This document shows positions 40,995 through 49,036 of a stretch of DNA of 64,000 nucleotides, piece by piece. Location of the stretch: contig NZ_SLXQ01000003.1 in NCBI RefSeq assembly GCF_004340875.1, positions 124,001 through 188,000 on the forward strand, given 5' to 3'. Position numbers and translations under genes: made by a program. The notes under the pieces were generated by a model, which was given only the letters and a program-made list of their open reading frames with translations, was not told the origin of the DNA and did not search any database. Each line of letters opens with the position of its first letter. Position 1 is the stretch's first letter. This stretch comes from Tamaricihabitans halophyticus. GTDB lineage: Bacteria; Actinomycetota; Actinomycetes; Mycobacteriales; Pseudonocardiaceae.

Positions 40995-41021
40995 TTGAGA
41001 TTTGCCGCTGGTTATTCTCAA
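40995..41021. promoter_or_regulatory. Candidate MftR operator between mftA and mftR
   Basis: Inverted arms TTGAGA (40995-41000) and TCTCAA (41016-41021) are 15 nt apart in the divergent gap. This is a plausible binding site for the TetR-family MftR, by position only. Confidence 0.4.
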
Positions 41022-41064
41022 GGTAATGGCACTCGGTGTCGATTGGAAGGGGTGAGCGCGAATC

Positions 41065-41664
41065 GTGGCCGAAAGCAGTAACGTCGCGGTGCGCCGCGGC
41101 GGCCGCCGGCGCAGTACTTCCCGTGCCGCACTGGAACATCTGGCCTTCGAACTGTTCGACGAGCGCGGTTTCGAGGACACCACGATCGAGGACATCGCGG
41201 CCGCTGCCGGGATCGGCCGGCGAACCTTTTTCCGCTACTTCCCGTCCAAAAATGACGTTCCGTGGGGCAGCTTCGACGAGCAGCTCGACGTGATGCGCGC
41301 GCGTTTCGCCGCCTGTCCAGCGGAGATGCCGTTGCTGGACGCGGTAAGGGAAGTCGTCGTTGACTTCAATCGGGTGGACCAAGCCGAGGTTCCCTGGCTG
41401 CGCCGGCGGATGCGATTCATCCTCACCGTGCCCGCGCTGCAGGCGCATTCCACGCTGCGCTACGCGGATTGGCGCCTGGTGGTCGCCGAGTTCGTTGGCG
41501 AACGCCTTGGTGAACCGGCGGATGCGCTACGCCCGCAGGCGATCGCACACGCCACCCTCGGCGTGGCGATCGCCGCATACCAGCAGTGGTTGGCCGACCC
41601 CACGGTCGAGCTGACCCAGCTGCTGGATACCGCGCTGCGCGCGCTGTCCACCGGCTTCGCCTAA
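41065..41664 (+). CDS. mftR: Mycofactocin regulator MftR (TetR family)
   Basis: This 199-aa TetR regulator has an N-terminal basic stretch and the helix-turn-helix TTIEDIAAAAGIGRRTFFRYFPSK at about residues 39-62. The GRRTFFRYF segment is typical of MftR. In mycobacteria MftR represses the locus and is released by long-chain acyl-CoA. It is divergent from mftA, as usual. The GTG at 41065 has only a distant GGAAGGGG upstream. It converges with the alcohol dehydrogenase gene, 9 nt apart. Confidence 0.9.
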   Translation: MAESSNVAVRRGGRRRSTSRAALEHLAFELFDERGFEDTTIEDIAAAAGIGRRTFFRYFPSKNDVPWGSFDEQLDVMRARFAACPAEMPLLDAVREVVVDFNRVDQAEVPWLRRRMRFILTVPALQAHSTLRYADWRLVVAEFVGERLGEPADALRPQAIAHATLGVAIAAYQQWLADPTVELTQLLDTALRALSTGFA

Positions 41665-41673
41665 GAGCCCGTA

Positions 41674-42786
41674 TCAGCTGTCGTGCACGATCACGCCGCG
41701 GATGTTCTTGCCATCGCGTAGATCCTGGTAGCCCTGGTTGACCTGCTCGAGCGTGTACTTGTTGGTCACCAGTTCATCCAGCTTGAGCTGGCCGGCGTCG
41801 TAGAGCCGGAGCAGTCGCACGATGTCGTACTGCGGGTTCGCCGAACCGAACAGGGTGCCCTTGATCGTCTTCTCGAACAGCGTCATCGCGCCGCCGGAGA
41901 CGTGCACGGTCAACTTCTCCGGATTCGCCAACCCGGTGATCACGACCGTGCCGCCCTTGCCGATCGCGTCGAACGCCGCGCTCACCACGGCTTCCTCCAC
42001 GATGCCCACCGTGACCAGCGCCTGATCGGCGCCCTGGCCCCAGGTCAGCTCCTCCACCTTCGCGGCGGCTTCCTCGGCCGACTGGAATGCGTGCGTGGCA
42101 CCGAGTTTCAGTGCGGTGTCCAGTTTGAACTGCACGGGATCGACAGCAACCACGTGCTTGGCGCCCGCATGTGCCGCGCCCTGTACGGCGTTGATGCCGA
42201 TACCGCCGATGCCATAGATGATCGCGGTGTCCCCGGCGCGCACGCCGCCCGCGTAGTTCGCCGTCGCCCAACCAGTCGGTACCCCGCAGCCGACAAGCAC
42301 CGCCGTCTCCAGCGGCAGCCAATCGTCCACTTTCACCACCGAGTGCTGGGAGATCGTGGCGCGCTCGGAGAACGTACCGAGCATGCACATCGCGCCGTAG
42401 TCCGTGCCGTTCGCGGAGAACCGGAAGGACCCGTCCGGCATGAACCCGTCCAGTATCGTCGCGCCCATATCGCACAGGTTCTGCCGGCCGGTCGAGCAGT
42501 ACCGGCAGGTGCCGCAGTTCGGGATGAAGCTGCAGACCACGTGATCGCCCGGCTTGACCTTGGTGACCCCGGGGCCAACATCCTCGATGATCCCCGCGCC
42601 TTCGTGCCCACCAACGCAGGGGAAGCGCGGCACGAGGTCGCCATCGGTCAGGTGCAGATCGGAGTGGCACAGCCCCGCCGCGGTGTATTTGATCAACACT
42701 TCGCCCGCACGTGGACCTTCCAGATCCAGCTCGACGAGCTCGAACGGCTGGTTCGCCCCGTAAAGCACCGCTGCCTTCGTCTTCAC
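41674..42786 (-). CDS. NDMA-dependent (mycofactocin-dependent) zinc alcohol dehydrogenase
   Basis: This is a 370-aa medium-chain alcohol dehydrogenase. Catalytic zinc ligands are in GLCHSDLH and GGHEGAGI; the structural zinc loop is CGTCRYCSTGRQNLC. The coenzyme fold has IIYGIGGIGINAVQGA. The sequence belongs to the Rxyl_3153/NDMA-dependent group, whose NAD stays bound and is re-oxidised by mycofactocin (by the dye NDMA in vitro). The GTG at 42786 has AGGAGG 8 nt upstream; an in-frame GTG at 42795 is too close to it. It probably oxidises primary or secondary alcohols and supplies the electrons that the mft/ETF locus handles. Confidence 0.92.
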   Translation of the reverse strand: MKTKAAVLYGANQPFELVELDLEGPRAGEVLIKYTAAGLCHSDLHLTDGDLVPRFPCVGGHEGAGIIEDVGPGVTKVKPGDHVVCSFIPNCGTCRYCSTGRQNLCDMGATILDGFMPDGSFRFSANGTDYGAMCMLGTFSERATISQHSVVKVDDWLPLETAVLVGCGVPTGWATANYAGGVRAGDTAIIYGIGGIGINAVQGAAHAGAKHVVAVDPVQFKLDTALKLGATHAFQSAEEAAAKVEELTWGQGADQALVTVGIVEEAVVSAAFDAIGKGGTVVITGLANPEKLTVHVSGGAMTLFEKTIKGTLFGSANPQYDIVRLLRLYDAGQLKLDELVTNKYTLEQVNQGYQDLRDGKNIRGVIVHDS

Positions 42787-42912
42787 TACCGCCACCTCCT
42801 GTGCGCTGACCCACTTGGTTATCGCTCATTGTGAGCCGGCGCACAGTTGGCTAAGTGTGCAAATCCTGGACAGTGCCCTGCGACCTCCTTCGTCAGGTAT
42901 TGATGCCCATCC

Positions 42913-44559
42913 TCAGGTGTTAATGCCCAGTGTGCGAATGCGGTTGTACAGGGTGGATCGGCTGATTCCCAGGTCGCGGGCGGCGTGCACCTTGTTGCCG
43001 CGGGCAGCCCGCAGCGCACGGGTGATCGCGTCGTATTCGGCCTGTTCCCAGCCGGTACGCGGGTGTATCGCCGCCTGCTGATACGCGGGCGGCAGATCGC
43101 GCGGGGTGATATCGCCAGCCGAGCGGCGTTCGACGCATTGCCGTAGTACCGCCGAAAGCTCCCGGAGATTGCCCGGCCATGGCTGCGTCGCGAGTATCTC
43201 CAGTGCACTCGGGGTGAGTCGCAGGGACCGGCCCGGCGCCATTGTGGACAGCATCGTTCTGGCAAGCGCCGGCAGTTCAGCGCGCCGGGTCCGCAGCGGG
43301 GGTAATTCAACCCGGTGTGGCAGCCGGGCGAGTAGCGCGGCAAGTTCACCCGTTTGCCCCGGCTCAGTGTGTTCGGGTGTGCCGGTCAGGGCCAGCCAGG
43401 CATCCGTGCTGTCCAGCAGGTGGCTCAGCCGGGTGGCGAGCATCCTCGGCAACAGGTGCACGTCCTCCACCACGACTAATCCCGGATGGGTAGCGATGAG
43501 CGTGTCCAGCCGGGCGCACCAGGCGGAGGCCCCAAGCGTGGGTAGGTCCGCGCCGGGCAGCCAGGCGAGCGGTGCCGCGCCGGCCAGCAGCGCCGCGGTG
43601 CTGCTGCGCCCGGTACCTGGCTCACCGGCGATCAGTACCCGGTCCCTGTTCCGCGTGTACCTGGCGATGTCCTGCTCGATCTGGCTGGGCAGCAGCCGGG
43701 TATCGGTGCGGCCACGGGGGATGGCCTCGGCGGTTTCGGTCAGTGGCGTCAGGGTGAACAGGGTGCCGACCTCGCTGCCGATCGGTTCGGCGCAGACTCG
43801 CACGCTGGTGCCGCCAGCTAGTCGCAGCCGTTTCGCGCTCGGTGACGGGCGTCTGGCCAGTTCCCGAAACAGGGCGTGATCCGTTGGATCGACCAGATCG
43901 ATCGCCGCGGTGTTGGCGAACACCACGCCTGGTCCGAGCGCGAGTAATGCACTAGTACGGTGTTGCGCGGCTTGAAACGCGGCGAGTAGCAGCCGCTCGC
44001 CGTCCGCGGCGGAGGCGCACAGGCGCTGCTCGATATCCGCCACGGCGCGCACCACGAACGGGGCAAGCAACGGGTTGTCGTCCTTGGTGAGCCCGGTGAT
44101 GTCCAGCACCCCGGCCAGCTGCTTGCTGACCGGATGGAAGATCGGCTGGCCGTAGCAGGTGAACTGTTTGAAGCTGTGCAGAAAGTGTTCCGCGCCGTGA
44201 ATCGCGACGCCCCTGCGTAGCACGAACGGCGTAGCGATGGCATTTGTCCCGGTGCTCGCCTCGTCGAACTTGCTCCCCGGCAGTGCGCCGATCGAATCCA
44301 GTGCCTGTTCCACGTTTCGGCCGCCGAAACGCCTTGCCACGATATGGCAGTCCCGGTCGGCGAGCGCGACACAGTAACCGGTGTCCGCGAGGTGTCGTGC
44401 CATCTCGTCGAGCACCGGGCGCGCGGCGCGCACCAGCTCGGTGTCCTGGTCGATATCGTGCACCGGTAGCCGGTCGGTGCCGGCGGCTGGATCTAGCCCG
44501 CTGCGTTCCGATCGACGCCAGGAGTCCGCAATCTCGGTGCGCAGGCTGGCCTCGGTCAC
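42913..44559 (-). CDS. GAF/AAA+/Fis-type transcriptional regulator, sigma54-independent (AcoR/MimR-like)
   Basis: This 548-aa regulator sits just upstream of the alcohol dehydrogenase gene on the same strand. A GAF-type sensor region spans about residues 55-180 (including GSKFDEASTGTNAI and TCYGQPIFHPV). A degenerate AAA+ domain follows: Walker A reads GEPGTGRS (312-319) with Arg in place of Lys, and there is no GAFTGA loop. The C-terminus is a Fis helix-turn-helix (GNKVHAARDLGISRSTLYNR). Actinobacteria lack sigma54, so it should activate by another route. The GTG at 44559 has GAGGAG upstream. It likely senses an alcohol or ketone and controls the dehydrogenase. Confidence 0.85.
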   Translation of the reverse strand: MTEASLRTEIADSWRRSERSGLDPAAGTDRLPVHDIDQDTELVRAARPVLDEMARHLADTGYCVALADRDCHIVARRFGGRNVEQALDSIGALPGSKFDEASTGTNAIATPFVLRRGVAIHGAEHFLHSFKQFTCYGQPIFHPVSKQLAGVLDITGLTKDDNPLLAPFVVRAVADIEQRLCASAADGERLLLAAFQAAQHRTSALLALGPGVVFANTAAIDLVDPTDHALFRELARRPSPSAKRLRLAGGTSVRVCAEPIGSEVGTLFTLTPLTETAEAIPRGRTDTRLLPSQIEQDIARYTRNRDRVLIAGEPGTGRSSTAALLAGAAPLAWLPGADLPTLGASAWCARLDTLIATHPGLVVVEDVHLLPRMLATRLSHLLDSTDAWLALTGTPEHTEPGQTGELAALLARLPHRVELPPLRTRRAELPALARTMLSTMAPGRSLRLTPSALEILATQPWPGNLRELSAVLRQCVERRSAGDITPRDLPPAYQQAAIHPRTGWEQAEYDAITRALRAARGNKVHAARDLGISRSTLYNRIRTLGINT

Positions 44560-44665
44560 ATCACACTCCTCGTTGAGTGGCTGTGAGCCTGTCGGGATCC
44601 CGAACACCCATCATGGCAGCGCGCGGCCGAACTATGAAGCCCCGCGCATATGTCTGGTTCGCGGT

Positions 44666-45130
44666 TCAGTACACCCCGGCGAGCTTGCGGTGATCCCAGC
44701 TCACCACTTTGGTCGGGGTGCACACCAGGCCAACGCGCTTGCTCGCCTGCGCGCGCAGGAACTCCTGGGCATCGCCGTTGCCGGCGCCGAGCCCGGAATA
44801 GCGCTCGGTGAGCCCGGTGCCGATCGCCAGCACCTCAGCAGGGTCTTCGATGATCGACACATCGCATTCCATCGATACGCCGGTGAGCCGCTCGTAGCTG
44901 TCGCCGTCCTCGACAAGCACGGTGGCCTGGGCAAGCCGGCGTAGGTTCGCCACCTTCTGGGAGCTGCCGTAGGTCCAGGTGGCCAGGCCGGTATCGCGCG
45001 GTACGTACCAGACCGGCGCCAGATGCGGACGGCCGTTCGGTCCGATCGTGGCGATATTGGCTACCCGCTGTTCGGCAAGGTAGGCAACTACTTCGTCTGG
45101 CGTCATCTTGATTTGCGCCCGTCGGGACAC
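44666..45130 (-). CDS. Pyridoxamine 5'-phosphate oxidase-fold protein (possible F420-dependent)
   Basis: This 154-aa split beta-barrel protein of the PPOX superfamily has VANIATIGPNGRPHLAPVWY near residue 22, the KVANLRRLAQATVLVED stretch in the middle and RVGLVCTPTKVVSWDHRKL at the end. Actinobacterial members often bind F420 or heme/FMN and reduce or bind small molecules. The GTG start at 45130 follows GGGAGG; ATG 45106 is an alternative. It lies 106 nt before the GAF/Fis gene (same strand). A direct role in alcohol metabolism is not evident. Confidence 0.78.
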   Translation of the reverse strand: MSRRAQIKMTPDEVVAYLAEQRVANIATIGPNGRPHLAPVWYVPRDTGLATWTYGSSQKVANLRRLAQATVLVEDGDSYERLTGVSMECDVSIIEDPAEVLAIGTGLTERYSGLGAGNGDAQEFLRAQASKRVGLVCTPTKVVSWDHRKLAGVY

Positions 45131-45210
45131 CGTGCCTCCCGTATGCGTTATCTGGATCTCCTCGTGTCCGAGGCTACGTCAGGAACGTACGCGTACTGGC
45201 CCAACTGGTT

Positions 45211-46374
45211 TCAGGATTTTGCCAGCACGGTGCATGCCGCGACGCCTGGAGCGCCGTAGACCTGGGTGAAGCCGACCTGGGGATCGTTCGGTACCTGGCG
45301 TTGGCCAGCCTGTCCGCGAAGTTGGAGTACGGTCTCGTGTACCTGTCGAAGGCCGTTGGCGCCAACTGGTTCGCCGTTAGCGATCAGCCCACCGTCGGTG
45401 TTCACCGGGAGTGAGCCGTCGAGCTCGGTCTGGCCTTGCTGAATCAACTCCTCCTGCGCGCCGTGTGCGCACAGGCCGGTCTCGGCCATGCCCATCACCT
45501 CGGCACCTGCCTCGCCGTCGGACAGTTGTGCGATGTCCACATCCGTCGGGGTCAGTCCTGCCTGGGCAAAGGCCGCCTCGGCCGCGGGCGTCGTTGGTGG
45601 CGGCGTGTCCGCGAGTGACACCGAGGTGCCGAACACTTCGAGCGAACCGTACGAACGGGTGCGAAGTGCGACACTGCGCAGGTAGATCGGTTCGACGCCG
45701 AGCTCGGCAGCCTTGCGCTCGGTCGCGAGGACGGCGGCGACCGCACCTTCGTCGGGCGAGCAGTACATGTACTGGGTCAGTGGCGGGGTGATCATGGCTG
45801 AGGAAGCGATATGTCGCTCACTCATGGGTGTCCGCCGGAACGCTGTCGGGTTGAGTGCGCCGTTCCGGTACGCCTTCGCGGCCACCTTGGCCAAGGTGCT
45901 GGCGCTGATTCCGTAATCGTGCATGTAGCGCTGGATTTTCATGGCGAAGAACTGCGGGGTGAGCATGAGTCCCTGTGCCGCGTACCAGTCAGCGACGCCC
46001 AGCAACTCCGGCGGCGCGCTGAAGGCGCCACGTTCGTGCTTGTCGTAGCCGACTACGACCGCGAGTTCGGCGTCTCCCGCGCGCAACGCCGTACTGGCGG
46101 CCAGCAGGGTCGAAGCGCCGGTTGCGCATGCATTGCGGACGTTGATGAACGGCACGCCGGTGAGGCCGAGATCGCCAACGACACTGTCCGGCATACCCGA
46201 AACCATCGAACCGCCTGCCGCGAACTCGATCTCGCCCCAGGTCACGCCGGCGTCGGCGAGTGCCTTCCGGATGGCATCGATACCCATCGTGGCCGCCGAA
46301 ACACCCGGGTGCCGGCCGTGTGGGTAGATGCCGATGCCAATTATTGCGACCCTGTCGCCGTCACTGCGCGGCAT
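45211..46374 (-). CDS. Thiolase-like enzyme (SCP-x/lipid-transfer protein family), likely DUF35 partner
   Basis: This 387-aa thiolase-fold protein keeps the nucleophile-type Cys83 in NACATGAS and a C-terminal Cys381 in GAPGVAAC. The conserved GHP of thiolases reads GEP (334-336). Together with the adjacent DUF35 gene this resembles thiolase-like/DUF35 pairs such as steroid aldolase Ltp2 with ChsH2. It may cleave a beta-ketoacyl-CoA (thiolysis) or act as a retro-aldolase. The ATG at 46374 has AGGAG 9 nt upstream and overlaps the DUF35 stop. It is the last gene of the carboxylase operon. Confidence 0.82.
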   Translation of the reverse strand: MPRSDGDRVAIIGIGIYPHGRHPGVSAATMGIDAIRKALADAGVTWGEIEFAAGGSMVSGMPDSVVGDLGLTGVPFINVRNACATGASTLLAASTALRAGDAELAVVVGYDKHERGAFSAPPELLGVADWYAAQGLMLTPQFFAMKIQRYMHDYGISASTLAKVAAKAYRNGALNPTAFRRTPMSERHIASSAMITPPLTQYMYCSPDEGAVAAVLATERKAAELGVEPIYLRSVALRTRSYGSLEVFGTSVSLADTPPPTTPAAEAAFAQAGLTPTDVDIAQLSDGEAGAEVMGMAETGLCAHGAQEELIQQGQTELDGSLPVNTDGGLIANGEPVGANGLRQVHETVLQLRGQAGQRQVPNDPQVGFTQVYGAPGVAACTVLAKS

Positions 46375-46813
46375 GACTGTCATCTCCTTCGTAGATTGGC
46401 TGGAAGGCATAGGTGATGAGCTCGTGGTCGCCATCTCGCCAGAGCGGCACGGTGGTGAGCTCCATGGGCATGCCGATGGCGAGTCGGGCTGAGTCTGACT
46501 CGGTAAGCCGTGCTTCGACCCGAGTCTGTCCGGCCAGTTCGATATACCCAACACCGAACGGTTCGAAGTGTTGCTGTTCCGGCAGTCCGAACGGCGGTTT
46601 GGGGCGGAAGCCCTGTATGGTCCAGGTCCACAGGGTGCCGCGGGTGGCGAGTAGGTGCTGCTCAACGTCCATCCCCATACAGCGCGGGCAGGTCGTACGC
46701 GCGGGGAAGACGATCTCGGCGCACCCGGCGCACCGCGAACCGATGAGCTGTGGTTGGTCGGCTGGCCAGGTGAACAGCCCTGGCTCGATCGGTCGTTGCG
46801 GCAGGATCGTCAT
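46361..46813 (-). CDS. DUF35 OB-fold/zinc-ribbon protein
   Basis: This 150-aa acyl-CoA-associated protein has a rubredoxin-like zinc ribbon with Cys28, Cys31, Cys42 and Cys45, then an OB-fold domain beginning near the WTWTIQGF segment with FGVGYIELAG. DUF35 proteins bind thiolase-like or hydratase-like partners and CoA thioesters and are often essential for their activity. Its ATG overlaps the stop of the preceding 123-aa gene, and its stop overlaps the thiolase start, which supports a complex with the latter. Confidence 0.88.
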   Translation of the reverse strand: MTILPQRPIEPGLFTWPADQPQLIGSRCAGCAEIVFPARTTCPRCMGMDVEQHLLATRGTLWTWTIQGFRPKPPFGLPEQQHFEPFGVGYIELAGQTRVEARLTESDSARLAIGMPMELTTVPLWRDGDHELITYAFQPIYEGDDSHAAQ

Positions 46814-47184
46814 TAGGGTTCCCCTCGCGCATCGGATTCGCTGTCATTGCCGGCACTGGCCGGCTCCGTCCGCCGCTTACGGTTTTCGGCCATGCCCCGT
46901 AGTAGCGCCCACGCCAGGTTGTCCTCCGTCACGTAGAAGACTCGCCTGATCGACTGGATGCCGGGATGATCCCGGAGGTACTCGGCGAGTTCGTGCTCGT
47001 CTGGGGCGGACATCAGCATGTGCCATTCTTTACGTTCCAGATCCGCGCAGCCCCACAGCCACTGCACCGTCGCTGATTCGGGGTCGAGTAACTGGTCGGC
47101 CAGTGCCGCCGCGCCGGGCTCGAGGTGGTCCTCCACGACCTTGCCGCCCTCGGGCAGCATCTGGTGGACGAGATATTTAGGCAT
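46813..47184 (-). CDS. Small protein of unknown function in the ketone-carboxylase operon
   Basis: This is a 123-aa protein. The first 95 residues look like a compact alpha/beta domain (MPKYLVHQMLPEGG, then QWLWGCADLERKEWHMLMSA and HELAEYLRDHPGIQSIRRVFYV), possibly a ferredoxin-like dimeric barrel such as those of small isomerases. The last 25 residues are polar and probably disordered. It is translationally coupled to both neighbours (1- to 3-nt overlaps), so it should act with the CoA ligase and the thiolase. I do not recognise the family. Confidence 0.72.
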   Translation of the reverse strand: MPKYLVHQMLPEGGKVVEDHLEPGAAALADQLLDPESATVQWLWGCADLERKEWHMLMSAPDEHELAEYLRDHPGIQSIRRVFYVTEDNLAWALLRGMAENRKRRTEPASAGNDSESDARGEP

Positions 47185-48779
47185 TACTTCGCTCCGTCCG
47201 CGACAGGTTCGGCATCCTCGATGCCCTGGCATTTGAGCTCGACCTTCCGGACCTTTCCGGTCGCCGTTTTGGGTAGCTCGGGCACGAAGCGCAGGTAGGT
47301 CGGCACGGCGAAACGCGGCAGCGTGTCGGCGCATTCGCGGATGATCTCGGTGGCGGTGAGGTCGACGTCGGGCCGGCGGACGATGGCGACCGCCACCTCG
47401 TCCTCGCCGTGTGCCGACGGAACCGCGTAGGCAGCAGATTCGAGTACGCCGTCGATCGCGTTCACGGCGGATTCAACTTGTGTTGCCGATATGTTCTCGC
47501 CTCGACGACGGATGACGTCCTTGATCCGGTCGACGAACCACAGGTACCCGTTCTCGTCGGCATACGCGGCGTCGCCGGTATGGAAACCGAAATTGCGCAG
47601 CGCTTCGACGGTGTCCCGTTGTCGACCCCAATAGCCGGTGAACATGGACCACGGTTCGTCGCAGGCGACAACCAACTCGCCTACCTCGCCCGGCCGAAGT
47701 GGCTGGTCGTGTTGATCGACGATCCAGGCGCGGTACGGCGGCGTCGGGCGCCCCATGGAATCGATCGGGCCGTCCTGGTTGAGCATCGGCAGGTTTGCCT
47801 CGGTACTGCCGTAGCCGCCGACGGTCGCCGTGCCGAACCGGCTGGCGAACGCATCGGCGGTATCGCGGGTCGGCGGCCCGATGATGCCCCGGCTAACCCG
47901 ATGGTCGCGGTCGAGTGGAGATGGCTCCTGGGCGAGGATGAAGTGTGCCATCGCGAGCACGATGTGAAAGCCCGTCGCTTCGTGGTCGCGAGCTTGCTGC
48001 CAGAACGATCCTGGGCTGAACCGGCGGATGAGCACGCAACAGCTGCCGGTGAGCAGGCAGCTGATCAGATCCATGCCGCGACCGCCGACGTGAAACAGCG
48101 GCAGGGTCGTGAGTAGCCGGTCCGCGCTGGTCAGCCCCAGCGCAGTGGTGGTCCGTTCGCCGTACCGGATGAGATGCCGGTGGGGCAGGATGGCCCCTTT
48201 GGGCAGCCCAGTCGTGCCCGAGGTGTACATAATCGCCGCGGTGTCGCTGCCGGAGGCGACCGTGTCGACATCCCCGGTCGGTCGAGCGAGCAGTTCGTCC
48301 AGACTGACCTCGCCGGTTGCCCCACCGCCGGCCACGCTTGACACGATGGTTACCAGTTGAGTGCCGCTGGGCACGGCCGCGGTGAGGCTGTCGAGTAGTG
48401 AACTATCCACAATGGCTGCTCGCGGCTCAACCTCGGCGAGTACCTGAGTCAGACTCGAACCCACCAGTGCCGGATTGACCGGGACCTCGACGGCGCCCAG
48501 CTTGCTCAAGGCCGTTGCGGCATAGACGACGCGAAACCCGTTATCAGCGAATAACGTGATCACTCGATCACCCGAGCCGATACCGTGCTCGCGCAGCCCG
48601 GCGGCGAGCGCATTGGCGCGTTGATTGAGCTGCGCATAGCTGAGCTTCGTGCCGTCCTCGCTAACCGCGCATTCTCGGTCGGGCGAGTGCTCGGTCCAAC
48701 GCTCGATCACCGTGCTGAGCACGTAGTCCTTGGCCGCCAACTCGAACGGTGGGCCGTCGGCCGGGCTGGCAGATCGCAT
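47184..48779 (-). CDS. Acyl-CoA synthetase (AMP-forming), CaiC-like
   Basis: This 531-aa ANL-superfamily ligase activates a carboxylic acid with ATP and CoA. Visible motifs are the P-loop YTSGTTGLPKGAI near residue 177, GYGSTE near 317, GFHTGD near 408, the hinge region VDRIKDVIRRRGENIS near 425 and the catalytic lysine region PKTATGKVRK near 510. Its place directly after the carboxylase genes suggests that it loads CoA onto the beta-keto acid product, as the benzoylacetate-CoA ligase does in acetophenone degradation. This is inference. Confidence 0.88.
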   Translation of the reverse strand: MRSASPADGPPFELAAKDYVLSTVIERWTEHSPDRECAVSEDGTKLSYAQLNQRANALAAGLREHGIGSGDRVITLFADNGFRVVYAATALSKLGAVEVPVNPALVGSSLTQVLAEVEPRAAIVDSSLLDSLTAAVPSGTQLVTIVSSVAGGGATGEVSLDELLARPTGDVDTVASGSDTAAIMYTSGTTGLPKGAILPHRHLIRYGERTTTALGLTSADRLLTTLPLFHVGGRGMDLISCLLTGSCCVLIRRFSPGSFWQQARDHEATGFHIVLAMAHFILAQEPSPLDRDHRVSRGIIGPPTRDTADAFASRFGTATVGGYGSTEANLPMLNQDGPIDSMGRPTPPYRAWIVDQHDQPLRPGEVGELVVACDEPWSMFTGYWGRQRDTVEALRNFGFHTGDAAYADENGYLWFVDRIKDVIRRRGENISATQVESAVNAIDGVLESAAYAVPSAHGEDEVAVAIVRRPDVDLTATEIIRECADTLPRFAVPTYLRFVPELPKTATGKVRKVELKCQGIEDAEPVADGAK

Positions 48780-48820
48780 AACTGACTCCGGGTGATTTCA
48801 TGGATGGACTGGGACAGGTT

Positions 48821-49030
48821 TTAGCTCGCCTCATCGGCAAGTGCCGGCGAGGCGATCGGCTCGCTTGATGTGATCCAGAGACATTCCCGGCATTTCGTCA
48901 CCCGAAGCCACCCGCGCCAGCCGACGGCGGTGTATCGCGACAGATATGCCGCTTCGCACCGCTCACATGCTTGGTCAACCTGCTCGACTGGTTCTGCCAC
49001 GGTGGTAGTTGTGGGCTGGGGATAAAGCAT
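48821..49030 (-). CDS. Small zinc-ribbon protein, candidate gamma-like subunit of the carboxylase
   Basis: This 69-aa protein has two CxxC pairs (Cys22/Cys25 and Cys47/Cys50) about 21 residues apart, an expected zinc ribbon. It lies 6 nt after the HyuB stop and 41 nt before the CoA ligase start. Acetone and acetophenone carboxylases have a small zinc-containing subunit besides the HyuA- and HyuB-like ones, so this is a natural candidate for that part, although it is much shorter than acetone carboxylase gamma. Confidence 0.68.
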   Translation of the reverse strand: MLYPQPTTTTVAEPVEQVDQACERCEAAYLSRYTAVGWRGWLRVTKCRECLWITSSEPIASPALADEAS

Positions 49031-49036
49031 TGGCCA

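Noticed and set aside
42913-44559. The regulator considered as a true sigma54 activator
   Set aside because: It has no GAFTGA loop and no Walker A lysine, and sigma54 is absent from Actinobacteria.
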